A stretch of DNA of 64,000 bases, taken from assembly GCA_015501595.1 (NCBI GenBank), contig JADNRX010000004.1:62001-126000 (forward strand), written 5' to 3'. The stretch comes from Hymenopellis radicata (lineage: Eukaryota > Basidiomycota > Agaricomycetes > Agaricales > Physalacriaceae). A model generated the notes under the pieces. It saw only the letters and a program-made list of their open reading frames with translations. It was not told the DNA's origin and searched no databases. Position 1 is the first letter of the stretch. Every line of letters begins with the position of its first letter. This document shows positions 24,760 to 36,770 of the stretch, one piece after another. Position numbers and translations under genes: made by a program.

Positions 24760-26153
24760 TCAAGTACATGCCAACCTCTGAACTAGAATAGTCGTGTCAT
24801 CCATCCATCGACTGGAAAATTCAACTGTCAGCAACTTTGAAACTGCATCTTCGTCGTCGCCACCAAGCGCTTGCCGGAGAAGATGTAAGGCTTTATTCTC
24901 GCCGACTGGTACCGTGTCTAGCAGCCCGAACCACATGTTTGCGAGTGCAAGGACATCCAATTGACCGTCATGCGAGGTGCGGCATAAATCTGTCAGGCCG
25001 TCAGAACACATAATGAGGTAGTGTTCTTGTGACACCTCCAGTACGAGATGATGAACATCCGCAACGTTAGAGACATAGGGTGGTGTATAGTTTCGCTTGA
25101 TGAAGTCTTGAACCGTAGTGTGCGTGCGAAATCCTGGCACGGAGTTCAAGAACACACGATCTGTATACACCTTGTGCATTTTGAACTCATGGTCGCCGAG
25201 GGCTAGAGACGGTTGTTCAGCTTTGGGATATTGGGAATCGTAACGGACGAATACCTCGCGTTACAGCAATAGCTCCAAGGACTCGATCGTTCAAGATGGC
25301 CTCGGTTTCTTCAGGATGTTCTTGCTGAACTCGCTCAGCTTCTGCGTGGTCGGCTCCATTGTGGTTGGAGCTAAGCAACGTCGTTTTCCACCGATTAGCA
25401 TCCTTTGTTCCGATTACTGTCAATGAAACGTAGCATTAGACAGGAATATTAAAGTGGACGAGATGAATGTCACCTGCTTGACAATCTCCTAGACTCGCAA
25501 CCCAGAGATTATTGCTTGCAGCATCAAACAAGGATATGAGGGCGGTGGTGCCGCGCATGCAGCGAAGCACCACGGCGCTGACATTGCCTCCTCTATCAGA
25601 GTCATTGATGATACTCTGGACATCGTCGTCGGAAAGCTTTAGTAATGTGTCTACGTCTGGAAACAAGTCGTATAACGCCTGTGCAATACTCTCGTCAAAT
25701 GAACGAACGGCATCGATAAGCATCTGTGAGATGGCGACTGGCTCGGCCTGACTGCCGTTGGCAAGAAGCTTCGAAAGAGCGTATTTGATGACTGCAGGCA
25801 ACGCTTCAAGAGCATAATCTACTGTCTCGTGGCCGGCGTGGCCTTTGAAAATATTAGCAAGATATGGAACTAAGCAGACAGTCCACGTACCATCGAAAAT
25901 TGCTTGAAATCTCCAGGAAGTCGTTGATAACCCAGTCTTGGATCGCATACCGGTCCTGGGAAACTTCCTCAGGTTTCGAACACGGTTGGAAGGTGATAGC
26001 GTCCGTTGATCCATAAGATAAAGGTGAGGCCAGGCGAGTGAGTTCCTCGGATATCTGAAGAGTATCGAGTAAGGTGTACTTGAAAGATTCGCCTTCAACT
26101 TCCGGTTCCAAGTAACCGACGCTGGCTGTAGTACGAATGTTGTTGGTTGACAT
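24760..26153 (-). CDS. PP2C-type (PPM) protein phosphatase, with apparent 1-nt frame break
   Basis: Metal-dependent Ser/Thr phosphatase. ATG 26153 (MSTNNIRTTASVGY). Conserved PPM motifs appear in order: RYAIQDW; QAIFDG spliced to HAGHETVDYALE (metal-binding DGHxGH); RGTTALISLFD and VASLGDCQA; EAERVQQEHPEE; AIAVTR spliced to ALGDHEFK; LIMCSDGLTDL; and the final metal site WMDDTTILVQRL. The stop is at 24760. The layout resembles the pyruvate-dehydrogenase-phosphatase/Ptc5 branch, but no clear mitochondrial signal is seen. Between RYAIQDWVIND and WRFQAIFDG (about 25914-25925) the reading frame changes without a usable intron, as if one base were inserted (CC for C). Confidence 0.85.
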
Positions 26154-27074
26154 GATTGCTACCAATTTTTTTACTAAACCAGTGGTATATATAAGCCACA
26201 GGGCGAAGGGGAGTAGAAGCTAGCGCGAGGTCCGGGCACAGGGGAAATTCAATAGTACAGCTCTCGCAACATTAGAGACCGCGAGTCTTGGGCGAAGGGG
26301 AGGGATAAACGACCGTGAGATGTACTCGCCGCGTGATTGGGCCATGGCGGAGTTTTCTGAGCCAGAGATAGAGGGGATAGCAGGCGGCTGGGAGCTCAAC
26401 CTATCCAGATAGAGGAAGGCACTTTTGATTTTGCGCTCCAGATTTTTTGAATTGAGTTTCTTGGGTGTGCATGGGACTGGTGTCATACGACAGATTTCAG
26501 GAGGCGAGAAGGTCGAAGAGAGCAGCGGGTACGTGGGGAGGAGGCGAGATGGCTCTCAGACAGATAGTTTGATGTCGATTGCCTGTCCTTCAAGGGTGCC
26601 GGAAAAAAGAAATATCCAACACCCAACAACTTCTTACAGTGCAGCGCAGCGGTAAGTAGACCATGCAGTGGGTTCGTTGTCGTTGTCCGGTCATTGAACG
26701 CACGTCGGGGCAGCCGCTTTCGGCCACCCAACAGACCCTCATCAGGCTAGGCTTACGTAGGCATATTGGATCGCGAAGCCCTTGCAAAACAGAGCTCTGC
26801 ACGTTACCAGTACTAGACGTTGTCGACAACGACGGAGGCTCGCGGTAGCCTCATTCATATTGCGCGTCGGCGCGTTCACTGTATGTAAGCCTATTCTACG
26901 CCATCCAGACACCTAATGGATACTGAACCTGGCTTTTTGCAGCATTATTTCTCCAGTTACCGGCGTCCTCTTCCCCGTCGCATTGCCGCCTCCTCCTTAT
27001 CTTTCTTGTCGAGGTCAAGCACTCGCAGCTCTAGCAAGGTTGTATCTCCAGCCCAGCCGCGTCACAAATCAGAC
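26154..27074. promoter_or_regulatory. Divergent promoter region of PP2C and dynein tail gene, with 5' UTR intron
   Basis: This 921-bp region separates two divergent starts. At 26881-26942 there is a convincing 5' UTR intron of the dynein gene (GTATGTAAGC...TTTTTGCAG with a CTAAT-like branch site). The in-frame ATG at 26916 lies inside that intron and so is unlikely to be used. An 88-aa open frame on the minus strand (26220-26486, MTPVPCTPKKLNSKNLERK...) is not recognised and may be chance. Confidence 0.45.
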
Positions 27075-30000
27075 ATGGATCCACCGTTGACTCCTCTGGC
27101 TACCACAAATGGACATTCAACAACGGAGCCACCGGTGGAATCGTCTTCGTCGTTCGACCCAGCCATCTTCAGATCCTACTTGCAGGCTCTGCTCCCACCC
27201 GTCATCGGCGCCTCACCGACAGAAATTGAATCCGTATTCGACAACGAATTTAATGACCGTGTAATGCGTTTTGCTTCCGAGGGGGGAGGCGTTATATATG
27301 TCGTGAAAGCGAAAGACGAAGTGGACGGTATGTTGCGACGTGTGCAGCCTCAGCCCATACTCAACAAGTTGCATAGATGAATCCGTCCAGACCTATACCT
27401 ACCAACTCACCCAGCATCTCTCCTACCATCCATCCCACGTTACTACACTCGCAATAATCAAACGAAGTCCCATTCTCGATCCCCTCGCACCTCTTGCAAC
27501 CCAGTTACAATTCCTCAATCTTTTCGGCGGCGACGACACTCCCTACGAAAGTCTGCACGCTGTTGTCAGTTGTGGTGTCAAGCCGTGGTTCGATGCATTC
27601 GTTGGCGCGCGGGGCACTGGGAAAGATGGTGGGGATGCGCGAATGGGCATACCGATGACCAAGAAGAAGTTTGCCGAGCTGGAACTTTCCCTGCTACACC
27701 TCCAGCAGAACGTCGAAATCCCCGAAACACACCTCATTATACACCCAGCCATTCAACGCGCCGTCGAGGCCGCGCAGCAAGCCGGAGCTCGACCGAACAT
27801 ATCCTACATTCCTCCGAAAATGCTCAATGACAGCACTTTCTTGAACGCGTTGCACGGCCACGTCAATGCTTGGATCAAAGCCATTCAGGCAGTTACCAAG
27901 CTGAACCGAGACGTCACTTCGGGAACGGCTTCTCAAGAAATAAATTTCTGGCTCAGTCTGGAGCGTGAACTAGAGGGTATCGAGAATCAGCTGAGGAGCG
28001 AGGAGGTCAACATGGTCATGGATTGTTTGAGGAATGCAAAACGTTTCCGGGCGACCGTTAGCTTTATTGCGGACACCGGTCTCAAGGATGCGACAGATCT
28101 TGTGCACAAGTACAATCAGCTCATGAAGGATTTCCCTCTCAATGAGTTGTTGTCAGCTACGGATCTCGACAAGATACAAGAATCATTGGTCTTGATTTTC
28201 GGTCACATAAACCGGAAACTTCGACTTTCTCCATATCCCATCCGCCGTGCACTCCCCCTTGTAGAGGCTATCTCTCGGGACTTCAATGACCAACTTCTTC
28301 GCATCCTCACTTCGCATCGACTGCCCTATACCCCCTACGAGACATTTGATCGCCTTCTCTCCCAGACCATGAATATCTTCAGAACGTGGGACGACTTGAT
28401 GAAAGAATTCACCAATGTCGCTCGTGAAGTAACGAGGAAGAGGGCTGAGCGATTTATACCTATCAAGGTTGTTCCTGCCCATGCTAAGTTACAGGAGCGA
28501 GCGCGATATCTACGAGATTGGAGGAAGCAACATGAACAGTTGGCCGTCATGACTGGGCCGACGAAGGGACTGGGGTCTGTAGGAATGGATGTGGGCGGTA
28601 TGGACATGGAAGAAGAGGTGAAAGAGGCGTACGAGGTTGTGAAGCGAATTGACGTTCTCGACGTGTCTACAGGTAAGTTTTGACGTCCTGTTACTTATGC
28701 CTTGTCTCTGATCATAACGCTCTAGAGGGGACTGAGATCTGGGTCGCTGCAGAGAACGCTTACAATGAGCGTGTTTCTCGCGTAGAAAACCAGATAATTG
28801 CTCGATTGCGTGACCGACTAGGCACAGCAAGAAACGCGAACGAAATGTTTCGCGTCTTCTCGAAATTCAATGCTCTCTTTGTTCGGCCTAAGGTTAGTAT
28901 GCGCTCTGTTCTTTCAAACTCCTTTTTCTCACGTCATATACATTCAGATTCGAGGCGCCATTCAAGAGTATCAGACTCAACTGATTGACTCCGTCAAAGA
29001 AGACATCAAACATCTCCATGATAAGGTACTCGGCGATATCTATCACCTCGCCTTCGTCTCTGACTCGCATTTTTACCTCTAGTTCAAAACGCAGTATCGG
29101 TATTCTGAAGCGTACCACATGTCGCAAATGCGTGATCTACCGCCCATAGCTGGAGCCATCATCTGGGCTCGCCAGATCGAGCGGCAGCTAATTACCTACA
29201 TGAAGCGTGTTGAAGATGTTCTCGGTAAAGGATGGGAGCTCTATGCCGAAGGTCAGAAGCTGCAATCCGAAAGTAGCGCATTCCGGAAGAAACTCGACAC
29301 TCGCCCGGTCTATGATGCATGGCTGCATGATATCAACCGGCGGAATATGAGCGTCGACGGGAGACTCTTCGAAATTGTACGGCTGCGAGGTGGCGGATTC
29401 CAGTTGGCGGTGAATTTCGACCCACAAATCATCACCCTCTTCAAGGAAGTCCGGAATCTGCTCTGGTTGAACTTCCAGGTTCCACATGCGATCACAAATA
29501 TGGCAAAGGATGCTAAGCGGGTGTACCCCCACGCCGTCAGTCTGATGGAAACCGTAAGGACATATGGCCAGACTTTGGACCTCGTGGAGAACAACAAAGG
29601 AATCGAGTGGCTGGTTGCAGAATATCGGAATGATTCTCAGCGAATGATAACCAAAGGTATGTCTTGTATTTGTCCTTTTAACTGTACTCACGTCCGTCAG
29701 GTATGAACATTCGTTGGGATCACTTCGTGAATCAATATGACACTGGGAGATATGTGTCTGGCGCTGACGGTCGCGATAACCGACATATTCAATTTGTTCG
29801 GGAATTCGCTAGCGTGGTGTCTGTGTTGCAGGTACGATTTTGGTTATGTGGTTCCCGTCATTTCCTCAGTGTTTCCGTAGGACAAGACAAATAGCGTCAT
29901 CGATCTTTATAAGGATATCCTGCGAGCTATCGAAGATTTGTCGACTTGTTCATATACTTTTGAGGCCTTCTCGGAGTTGTTAAGCAAGATACAAGCAGCC

Positions 30001-31097
30001 GTAAGCATAGTTTATTTCCTCTCTCTTATTAATCTAACCGAGTTTTCAGATCGACAGACTGAATTTAGAAGGTTATGCTAACCTGGAGCACTGGGTCGCA
30101 GACCTCGACAAATCTATTGAAACCATTCTCCTCCAGCGGTTGACGCAAGTAATTCACGTCTGGTGTCAGGAGTTCGACAGGACAGACGATGGTGAAATAA
30201 GGCGTGATATGCCGTCGAGAGAGGTTGCTGGCAAGCGGAGAGGGGATAAACGTGCTATCAAAGAAGAGAAGGTACGTCTTCCGTCGGTCTTCCGCCCAGA
30301 GCTCTCATTGAATGCTACACTAGTTCCTTGAAGCAAACATGACTCTCAGGCCTCTCGTACACGAGATTCGCATCCAGAATCAGGTTATCTTTCTTGATCC
30401 ACCAATCGAACATGCACGGGCGTCGTGGATTCATCAATTGCATGAATGGCTTGGTGCGTGTTCGCTCAACCGTATAAAGTCTCCAACTCATAGTTCCTCA
30501 GGTGTTGTTTGTCGTTTACGCCGAATACAGAGCTCCCGATACGAAATCGGTCTGCAAATGCAAGGAGGTACTCTGGCTGAATCGACATACACATCACTGG
30601 TTTGTTTTTTTGCTCTAACTCTCTGGGATTGTGTCTAACGGTACCTGTCGCAGTTGACACGGTTGAACCCCGAAGTTCTCCAGAAGCCTTTCGTCTTGAT
30701 TGAAGCGAAAGTACAACAGCTGAAGGACTACGTGGCGAAATGGCTTCAGTTCCAATCCCTTTGGGATCTGGAGGCCGAATATGTTTTCAACCGACTCGGA
30801 GATTCCCTAGCAAACTGGCAACAACTGCTTACCGAGATCAAGAAAACCCGGTCGACGTTCGACAACTCTGATAGTCAAAAGTCGTTTGGGGTCTGCGTCA
30901 TAGATTACGAGCAGGTGCAGTCTCGAGTCAATGCCAAGTACGACTCATGGCAGAAGGATATCCTCAACCGTTTCGGAGTGAAGTTGGGAATAGTGATGCG
31001 TGAGATGCACGCCTCCATTCTGAAGGCGAGGAATGATTTAGAACATCATTCGATAGAGGGTATTGTAGGGGGCGCTTCCACCGTGAGGCGATTTTAG
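27075..31097 (+). CDS. dhc1: Cytoplasmic dynein heavy chain, N-terminal tail polypeptide only (Dhc1 of a split dynein)
   Basis: Eleven exons (27075-27327, 27377-28672, 28726-28892, 28948-29025, 29083-29656, 29701-29831, 29881-30000, 30050-30271, 30324-30453, 30502-30599, 30654-31097) sum to 3513 nt, exactly 1170 codons plus stop. The sequence is the DHC_N1 tail of cytoplasmic dynein 1: [24 protein letters not shown] segment, [72 protein letters not shown], and near the end [15 protein letters not shown]. It stops there (TAG 31095-31097), just before the linker. No AAA motor sequence follows; the next gene is CLASP. The tail dimerises and binds intermediate chains. In Schizophyllum and related Agaricomycetes the motor is encoded by a second gene, dhc2. 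ATG 27075 is chosen because the upstream ATG lies in a 5' UTR intron. Confidence 0.9.
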
Positions 31098-31618
31098 TCA
31101 TTCCTTCACCTAATTTTTTTTTCTCTGGCGCATATGTACTTACCTTTCATGCATGTCTTCCTTCCTATCTTCCGCTTGGATCCATATCATTATGATGCAT
31201 TACTCACGTTAAAACTCTACTTCATTGCGTGTCTTCAAGTGGCTCTGCCTCTGCACTGTGATGTGCTGAGGCTAGCAGTTACGAGAGACAGGTGCAAGTC
31301 ATCGTGCATAAGGTTTCGGACGAAATGGAACAAAGCGGAAGACTTGCACATCAAAGCGAGCGGTATAGTTGGACGTTTGAACATTGACGAAGAGGTTACT
31401 TGATGGTCGTTGTTCGGACTGTGACTCCACAAGAGGTAGTACGTGAATGAGGTGGATTATTTTCCTCCTGTACTTCAAGTTTCTTCTCAGAACTGTTCAT
31501 CATCTTCGGCGTGTCGCCTTAGCCGACGTGATCGGAGCTAAAACGGCCACGCGGGCATGTGATCCCTTTGTTGTTGGTTAATTTCGGGCCACTGCTTGGT
31601 CTTGACCATCACCTTGCC
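31098..31618. other. Intergenic region after the dynein tail gene; no motor sequence
   Basis: I read these 521 bp in all forward frames for a continuation of dynein (linker or AAA1). The translations do not resemble dynein and contain stops. It holds the dhc1 3' UTR (T-rich run at 31114-31122) and the promoter of the next gene. Confidence 0.6.
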
Positions 31619-33980
31619 ATGGAGGTAAGTCGACCTGTCCTCTCCTCAGATTTCTTTCATAATAATCTATTTTCTGCAGTGCACTTCAGCTAGCGATGCT
31701 GCCTTCCACCTGGGCACCCTCAGTCCAGCCATCTGTACTCCGGAAACCGAAGACTCATGGGACAAAATTTCGACCGCCATCTCGAGGCTGACGTTGCTTT
31801 GCAAGGACGGTGGAGCATGCGACTACCCCGAGACGCTGATTCCGGCGCTGCGCTCCATGGCCGAGCCCATCAATAGCGCCATGAAGTCGGAGCGAACGCG
31901 GCTTTCAGGTGCTGCCATCGACTTCGTCTCCGAACTAGCTGCAGGACTCGGAAAAGACTTCGAGCCTTTACTCATTACATTCCTGCCTACACTTCTATCC
32001 CTATGCGCGCGCACGAGCAAGATTGTGGTGAATCGTTCACGAGCTTGCATTCTCGTTATTGTCGATAGCACCCAACTTCCTGCCATCTTGCCGCACTTGA
32101 TGCAGGCGGTCAAAGACAAGTCGGCGTCGCTCAGGGTTATTGCCTGCGAAGGCGCACTGACATGTCTAAATTGCTTCAATCCACCGGATCTTGAGAAGGA
32201 GGCAAGGGCCAAAGACGTGGAGGCCTTGATTAGGCTTGCATCGCGCGATGCCAACGCGGATGTAAGGAAGCTGGGGCGAAAGATTTTTGAGGCGTACAAG
32301 TTGTTGTTACCAAACCGAGTTGAAAGGTGTGTTGTCTTGCGCGCTATTACAGCCGATACTCATTGAACGGTTTCAGTTTCACCGCACCACTTACGCCTAC
32401 AATCAAGAAATACTTGAACGTCACAACAACGAAGAAGTTACCCCCTGCCCAATCGAAAAAGATGCTATCGTCTTCGACATCCGCCGTCTCGACTCAGAGC
32501 TCTGTGTCGTCTTCCCTCGCATCGTCTTCGAACGCCAAACCGCATGCACTAGCCAAGTCTACGTCTTCTTCCTTACATTCGACGGCACACGCTCCACTCT
32601 CAAGGGATCCTATCCGACCACCTCGCAACGCGGCTACCAACAACAGTCATTCCTCAAAAGCGATGCCTCCTCCAGCCACGATACCCATCCGACCAATACT
32701 TCCCTCTAAGGCATCGACATCCAGCCTGAAAGATGCACTCAACGCCTCGGGTCCGACACGTCCTCCTCGACCGGCACCACCTACCTTAGCCAAATCTACC
32801 TCTTCCATGATGCCAGTCCGACCGCCCTTACGCGCCCCGCGCCCCGCAACTTCAACCTCGAGTGATGCTCAACGGGCACCTTTATCCATAGCTGTCGCAT
32901 TCCCCTCCGGCGATAGTGACGAAGGGGCAGACCACGCCGTCCCTAAATCCACACCCGCTGCACCGATTCTTCCTGTGCGAGGACTTCCTGGTCAAACACA
33001 AGTCCAGGGACATACGCGTACGCGTAGTTTATTTGGACGCGATAGGCACGATATACCACAGATTGGGAAGAAGCCTGAGCCGAAACCGTCGTCCTCGTTC
33101 AAGCCTACCAGGCAGCCTGCACCGAGTGTGGCGGCGGCAAGTCGGGTAGCAGCTACGAAGGCCTCTTCGACCGTCAAGTCAGACGCGACCGTGAAGCCTA
33201 CTACGACTTCGACAAAGGCTAATGTGACGACTGCTGCCAAAGGTCCGGTCAAAGCAGCAGTCCTCAGTAAAAGTGCTGGCTTCGTGCCAAAGAAGACCGG
33301 TCCTTTGAAGCCAGTCACAAAGAAACCCGCCGCGGTTTCGAAGCCGACTTGGGGTGCTGGACCGAGAAAGGCGGAATCCACGAAGGCAGATACGAAGTCC
33401 GGACCCATCCGCTCACGGCCTGCAAGTCGAATAGCAACACCATCGGAACCTCAGGTTCGTACATCATCGCCTGAGGTTGACATTGAGTCCTCTCCGGCTG
33501 CGGATGAGGAAGAGGTTGCCATCGAAGCAGCGGCAGTAGAGGCGGAGATTGAAGTCCCAGTCGAAGAGCCCCAAGGAATAACAGAGGATGATCAACCTCA
33601 GCTTGGCCAAGAAGTGACAAAACGCTGTTGATTATTCTTCGAACCATGTCCAAATAATAGTGGCGGCAGCCTCTCCTCGTCCTTCCACGCCTACTCCCGT
33701 GATGACCGAGCGCTCGCTCTGGGAGGCCAAACAGCTGGAAAAGACGCCGATATCCTCTTTGCTCTCGTCGATTGAACAAGGCTTCTTGTTCACGCCGTCT
33801 TCGCCGCTATCACCGCCTGCGGGTTATCTGCATGTGGGAAGGGATACGACTAATCTGTCGAAGCCATTTCCGTTGGATTTCAACAGGAAACTCGGGCCGG
33901 ACAGAGAGGATTCAGAGAGTGGCAGTCCGTTTATGTTTGGTGTTAATGTAGGGGAGAGCGAGAACATCTCGTTGCTTTAG
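31619..33980 (+). CDS. CLASP-family TOG-domain microtubule-associated protein
   Basis: CLASP proteins stabilise microtubules and rescue plus ends. Exon 1 has only six coding bases (ATGGAG, 31619-31624). Exon 2 (31680-32326) encodes a single CLASP_N/TOG-like helical array: SAMKSERTRLSGAAIDFVSE, LLITFLPTLLSLCARTSKIV, LPHLMQAVKDKSASLRVIAC, and DANADVRKLGRKIFEAYKLL. Exon 3 (32377 to about 33626) is a long Ser/Pro/Lys/Ala-rich basic region with SxP-type repeats typical of microtubule-binding linkers, then an acidic stretch. A last exon from about 33661-33670 to 33980 ends ...NVGESENISLL. The last intron is short (about 34-43 nt) and its borders are uncertain; the frame would otherwise stop at 33631. 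The gene follows dhc1 in tandem. Confidence 0.72.
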
Positions 33981-34575
33981 GAGGGTTTAGGGAAGGTGCA
34001 AGGGTCTAGTGGAAGATCCTAGGATGTTCATTCCCTTTAGACATGCTTCATTATTTCTGTCTTCGTATGTTCTTTGGTATGTGTTTTATGGATTGATGCA
34101 TAGAACTTCTCAAGCGGAATATTCCAGTGTTAAGCGTGCGTGGGAGAATAAAATGACGAAAGATAATCCGAGTTCAGACGTTCTCTACCAAGACACTTAC
34201 GGCTTTCGTGACTCTATCTGCGTTCTGTATGCTCCATAAAGGTCTTGACCTCATTAAAACCTCAAAGCTCCTTTGGCCATGCTCAGAATGTAGATTCATT
34301 TTTCCACGATGAACGTACCAGACGAAGATCCCGCAGGCATGGAACAACGTATCGCGTCACGAAATAACCTCTTCGTGCCTGCCAGAATACAGTTCTAGCA
34401 GTCCGCTTTTCATCGAGGATGGCAAAACCACCCCCTCCTAGCTTTAGCCTTTCACCTTCCTTGCCATTTCTGCCTGGTCTTTCCCACTGCCACTTGCTAG
34501 CTGGAAAGGGACGCGAGTCTTGGTGTAATATATTATATTGGCCACCAGCCATGGTACTCCCAGGTTCTCATCAGC
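33981..34575. other. Intergenic region, no gene recognised
   Basis: This 595-bp stretch lies between the CLASP-like and C2H2/RING genes. A minus-strand open frame at 34283-34552 has no recognisable features. Nothing else was seen. Confidence 0.35.
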
Positions 34576-36161
34576 ATGCCCAAGCCGGCGCACTGTCCCG
34601 CATGCGACCGCCATTTCTCAGACAAGTACGCTTTAGACGCGGTGTGTCCTCTCCTCCTCTTCTCTCCTCGTTCTGATTGTGGCAGCACAACAACGCGAAA
34701 CACCCCCCGACGCACCACTGCCACGCGTGCGCGCGTCGTTCCGCGAACAGGATTATTTGGACGAACACTACCGCGGCTCGCCCGCGCACCCCAACTGTCA
34801 TGTCTGTGGTAAGGGATTTAAGACCGATGTCCTGTGCGCTGCGGTATGTGCTGTCAACATCAACCTAGACCGAGACCTAGGCTGATGTTGAGCAGCACGT
34901 CGAGGAGAAACATCCCAAGATGGATTGTGCGCTCAGAGAGTGTCGCGTCACGGGTGTATACGAGCATCAGCTCCGCGAGCACTACGCGCTCTCGCCTGCG
35001 CATCCGACGTGCAAAGGTGCTGAATTGCGGCGTGGGATTCTTTAATGCGGTTGAGCTTGGTGTGGTAAGTACGCCTCTGCACCGCGCGCTCAGAGTCTGG
35101 AACTTTGTGTATTTCATAGCATCTGGAATCTGCGCACGCGGAACAGACGTGCGTTACTTGCAGGAAGATATTTGAATCTGTCGATGCGCTCGAGGAGCAC
35201 TGGAGGGTGTCGCCGTTGCATACGGTTTGTGTGCGGTGCGATAAGGGCTTTCCTACCCTTGAGGCTCATATGGAGGTGGGTTTTGCTCATAGCACGTTCA
35301 TCGACGTTTAACATTAATTTGTTTTAGCATAGCATGTCAATTCACTCCCCGGAGCCGGCGGGGTCGGGACCAAAAAATGTGTTTTGGGACGATGTGGCCT
35401 CGGTATGTTCTCGTTGCCTCGTCGGGTAGATTTTGACCGCTGTACAGGTCTATTCCGACACGACCGTTAAGACGACTACTAGTCCCGTCCTCGAATCAAA
35501 ACACACAGAACGAAAGACGCGCGCCAAGGAGAAAGAGAAAGGAAAGGAAAAGGAAAAACGCGTCGAAGAGCCCAAGGCTAGCCCGACATGGGCGTGCCAG
35601 TTCACGTTCCAAAACTCGCTAGTAAGCTCTTTCACTTTCCACAGCACAGGTTCCGGGTATCAACACAGTAACAGCTACAAGACACCGACACCGATATCGA
35701 CTACACGGCCTGGGTCGAGGGGCTCGTTTCTGATACCCCCCCGGTCGCGAGTGCCAGTGCCAGTGCGACTCTATCACTGCTGCCTCCTCGACCCCGTGTG
35801 CGTCGGCCCTCCCTTTCCGCCTCCGGCCCTTTCAACGTCCAGCCCACCTCCGAGCCTCGGAGGTATGTATGCCTCTTGTTCTGCTCCCGAATCCAAGACT
35901 GATTGAGAGCCGTGAACACAGCTCTGGCCCCCGCATGCACTGCCGGTTCTGCGCGCGCGATCCCTGCGCCAACGCAAGCGCGACGCTCTGCGGGCATGTT
36001 TTCTGTCGCTCGTTCGTAGTGTTTATCTTTTCAAGCCATCCTATAGTAGATAACTCTTACTTAGGTGCATCATGAACGCGGTCGTGGTCAATGCGCAATG
36101 TCCGGTTTGCCAGCAGAGGCTCACGGTGGATTGTGTCTTTGGGTTGGATCTAGCGAATTGA
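34576..36161 (+). CDS. C2H2 zinc-finger array with C-terminal RING-type finger; two apparent indels
   Basis: The N-terminal half is a row of irregular C2H2 fingers: CPACDRHFSDKYALDAHNNA, HCHAC..., FREQDYLDEHYRGSPAHPNC, HVCGKGFKTDVLCAAHVEEK, QTCVTCRKIFESVDALEEHW and VCVRCDKGFPTLEAHMEHS. A Lys/Glu-rich linker (TRAKEKEKGKEKEKRVEE) and an acidic/Ser-Pro segment follow. The C-terminus is a RING-like finger: CRFCARDPC, LCGHVFCRSCIM and AQCPVCQQRL, ending ...VFGLDLAN, TGA 36159-36161. RING proteins usually act as ubiquitin ligases; DNA, RNA or protein may bind the fingers. At 34726-34736 one base is missing and at about 35015-35025 one base is extra relative to the conserved finger frame. About seven short introns. 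Exact function unknown. Confidence 0.65.
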
Positions 36162-36770
36162 AATGCGAAGGGGTGGAATGGATGAAGAAAGTCGCAAGTA
36201 GCCCTCGAGAATAAAATGTGTTGAAGTGTCGAGTCACATGAGCGTGTGTTCTTCCTGAACCTCGAGTTGCTTAATTTATTGTGTTGCTTTTCTGGCAGAG
36301 GCTGGCTATGGGTTCCCACATTGAGAGCCATATACTGCTGCGAGTGCTGGCTTCATGCGGGTGTCAGTGTCCCAAAGGTGGTCTTTGTGACGGCCGGTAA
36401 TCGAATTTCTTGGGGCGCTTTTGTTGTCTACGCTACTACCTTATATTGAGAGATAGACTTGTCCGACCTAACGGATAGAACGCCCTCCACGCTGTCCGCG
36501 CTAGCTCAACTTGAAGAGTGTCTGGACTGTGTATATTAGCTGCAGTTGTCGCAAGACTTTTTGAGGCCAGCGACCGTCTGCATCGTGAAGCGTTGTATTT
36601 CAATAGCAGCAGTGAGATATTCTCTTGTTCTCGGCAATGTCGACAAGTTTGAATATTCAAAAGGGCTGAACACGGAGCTGTGCTTGTGATGCTCGATCAA
36701 GTGCTCAGCGCTCAGTACCATCCTGGCTCTTGCAATCACCACACTCCCACCTTGACCAACACCATATTCC
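36162..36770. other. Start of gene-poor, repeat-rich interval
   Basis: From the RING gene to the first minisatellite I see no gene. Open frames here are short and unlike known families. It forms part of a 2.8-kb interval (36162-38955) that is the only clearly repetitive, gene-poor stretch in the window. Confidence 0.4.

Noticed and set aside
26220..26486. 88-aa minus-strand open frame between PP2C and dhc1
   Set aside because: It starts with ATG but has no family resemblance and lies where the divergent promoters should be.
26916..27074. Upstream in-frame ATG adding 53 residues to the dynein tail protein
   Set aside because: The ATG lies inside a clear 5' UTR intron (GTATGT...TTTTTGCAG, 26881-26942), so it should be absent from the mature mRNA.
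31134..31403. Open frame after dhc1 as a possible continuation into the dynein motor
   Set aside because: The translation has no resemblance to the dynein linker or AAA domains, and the upstream model is already exact with its own stop.
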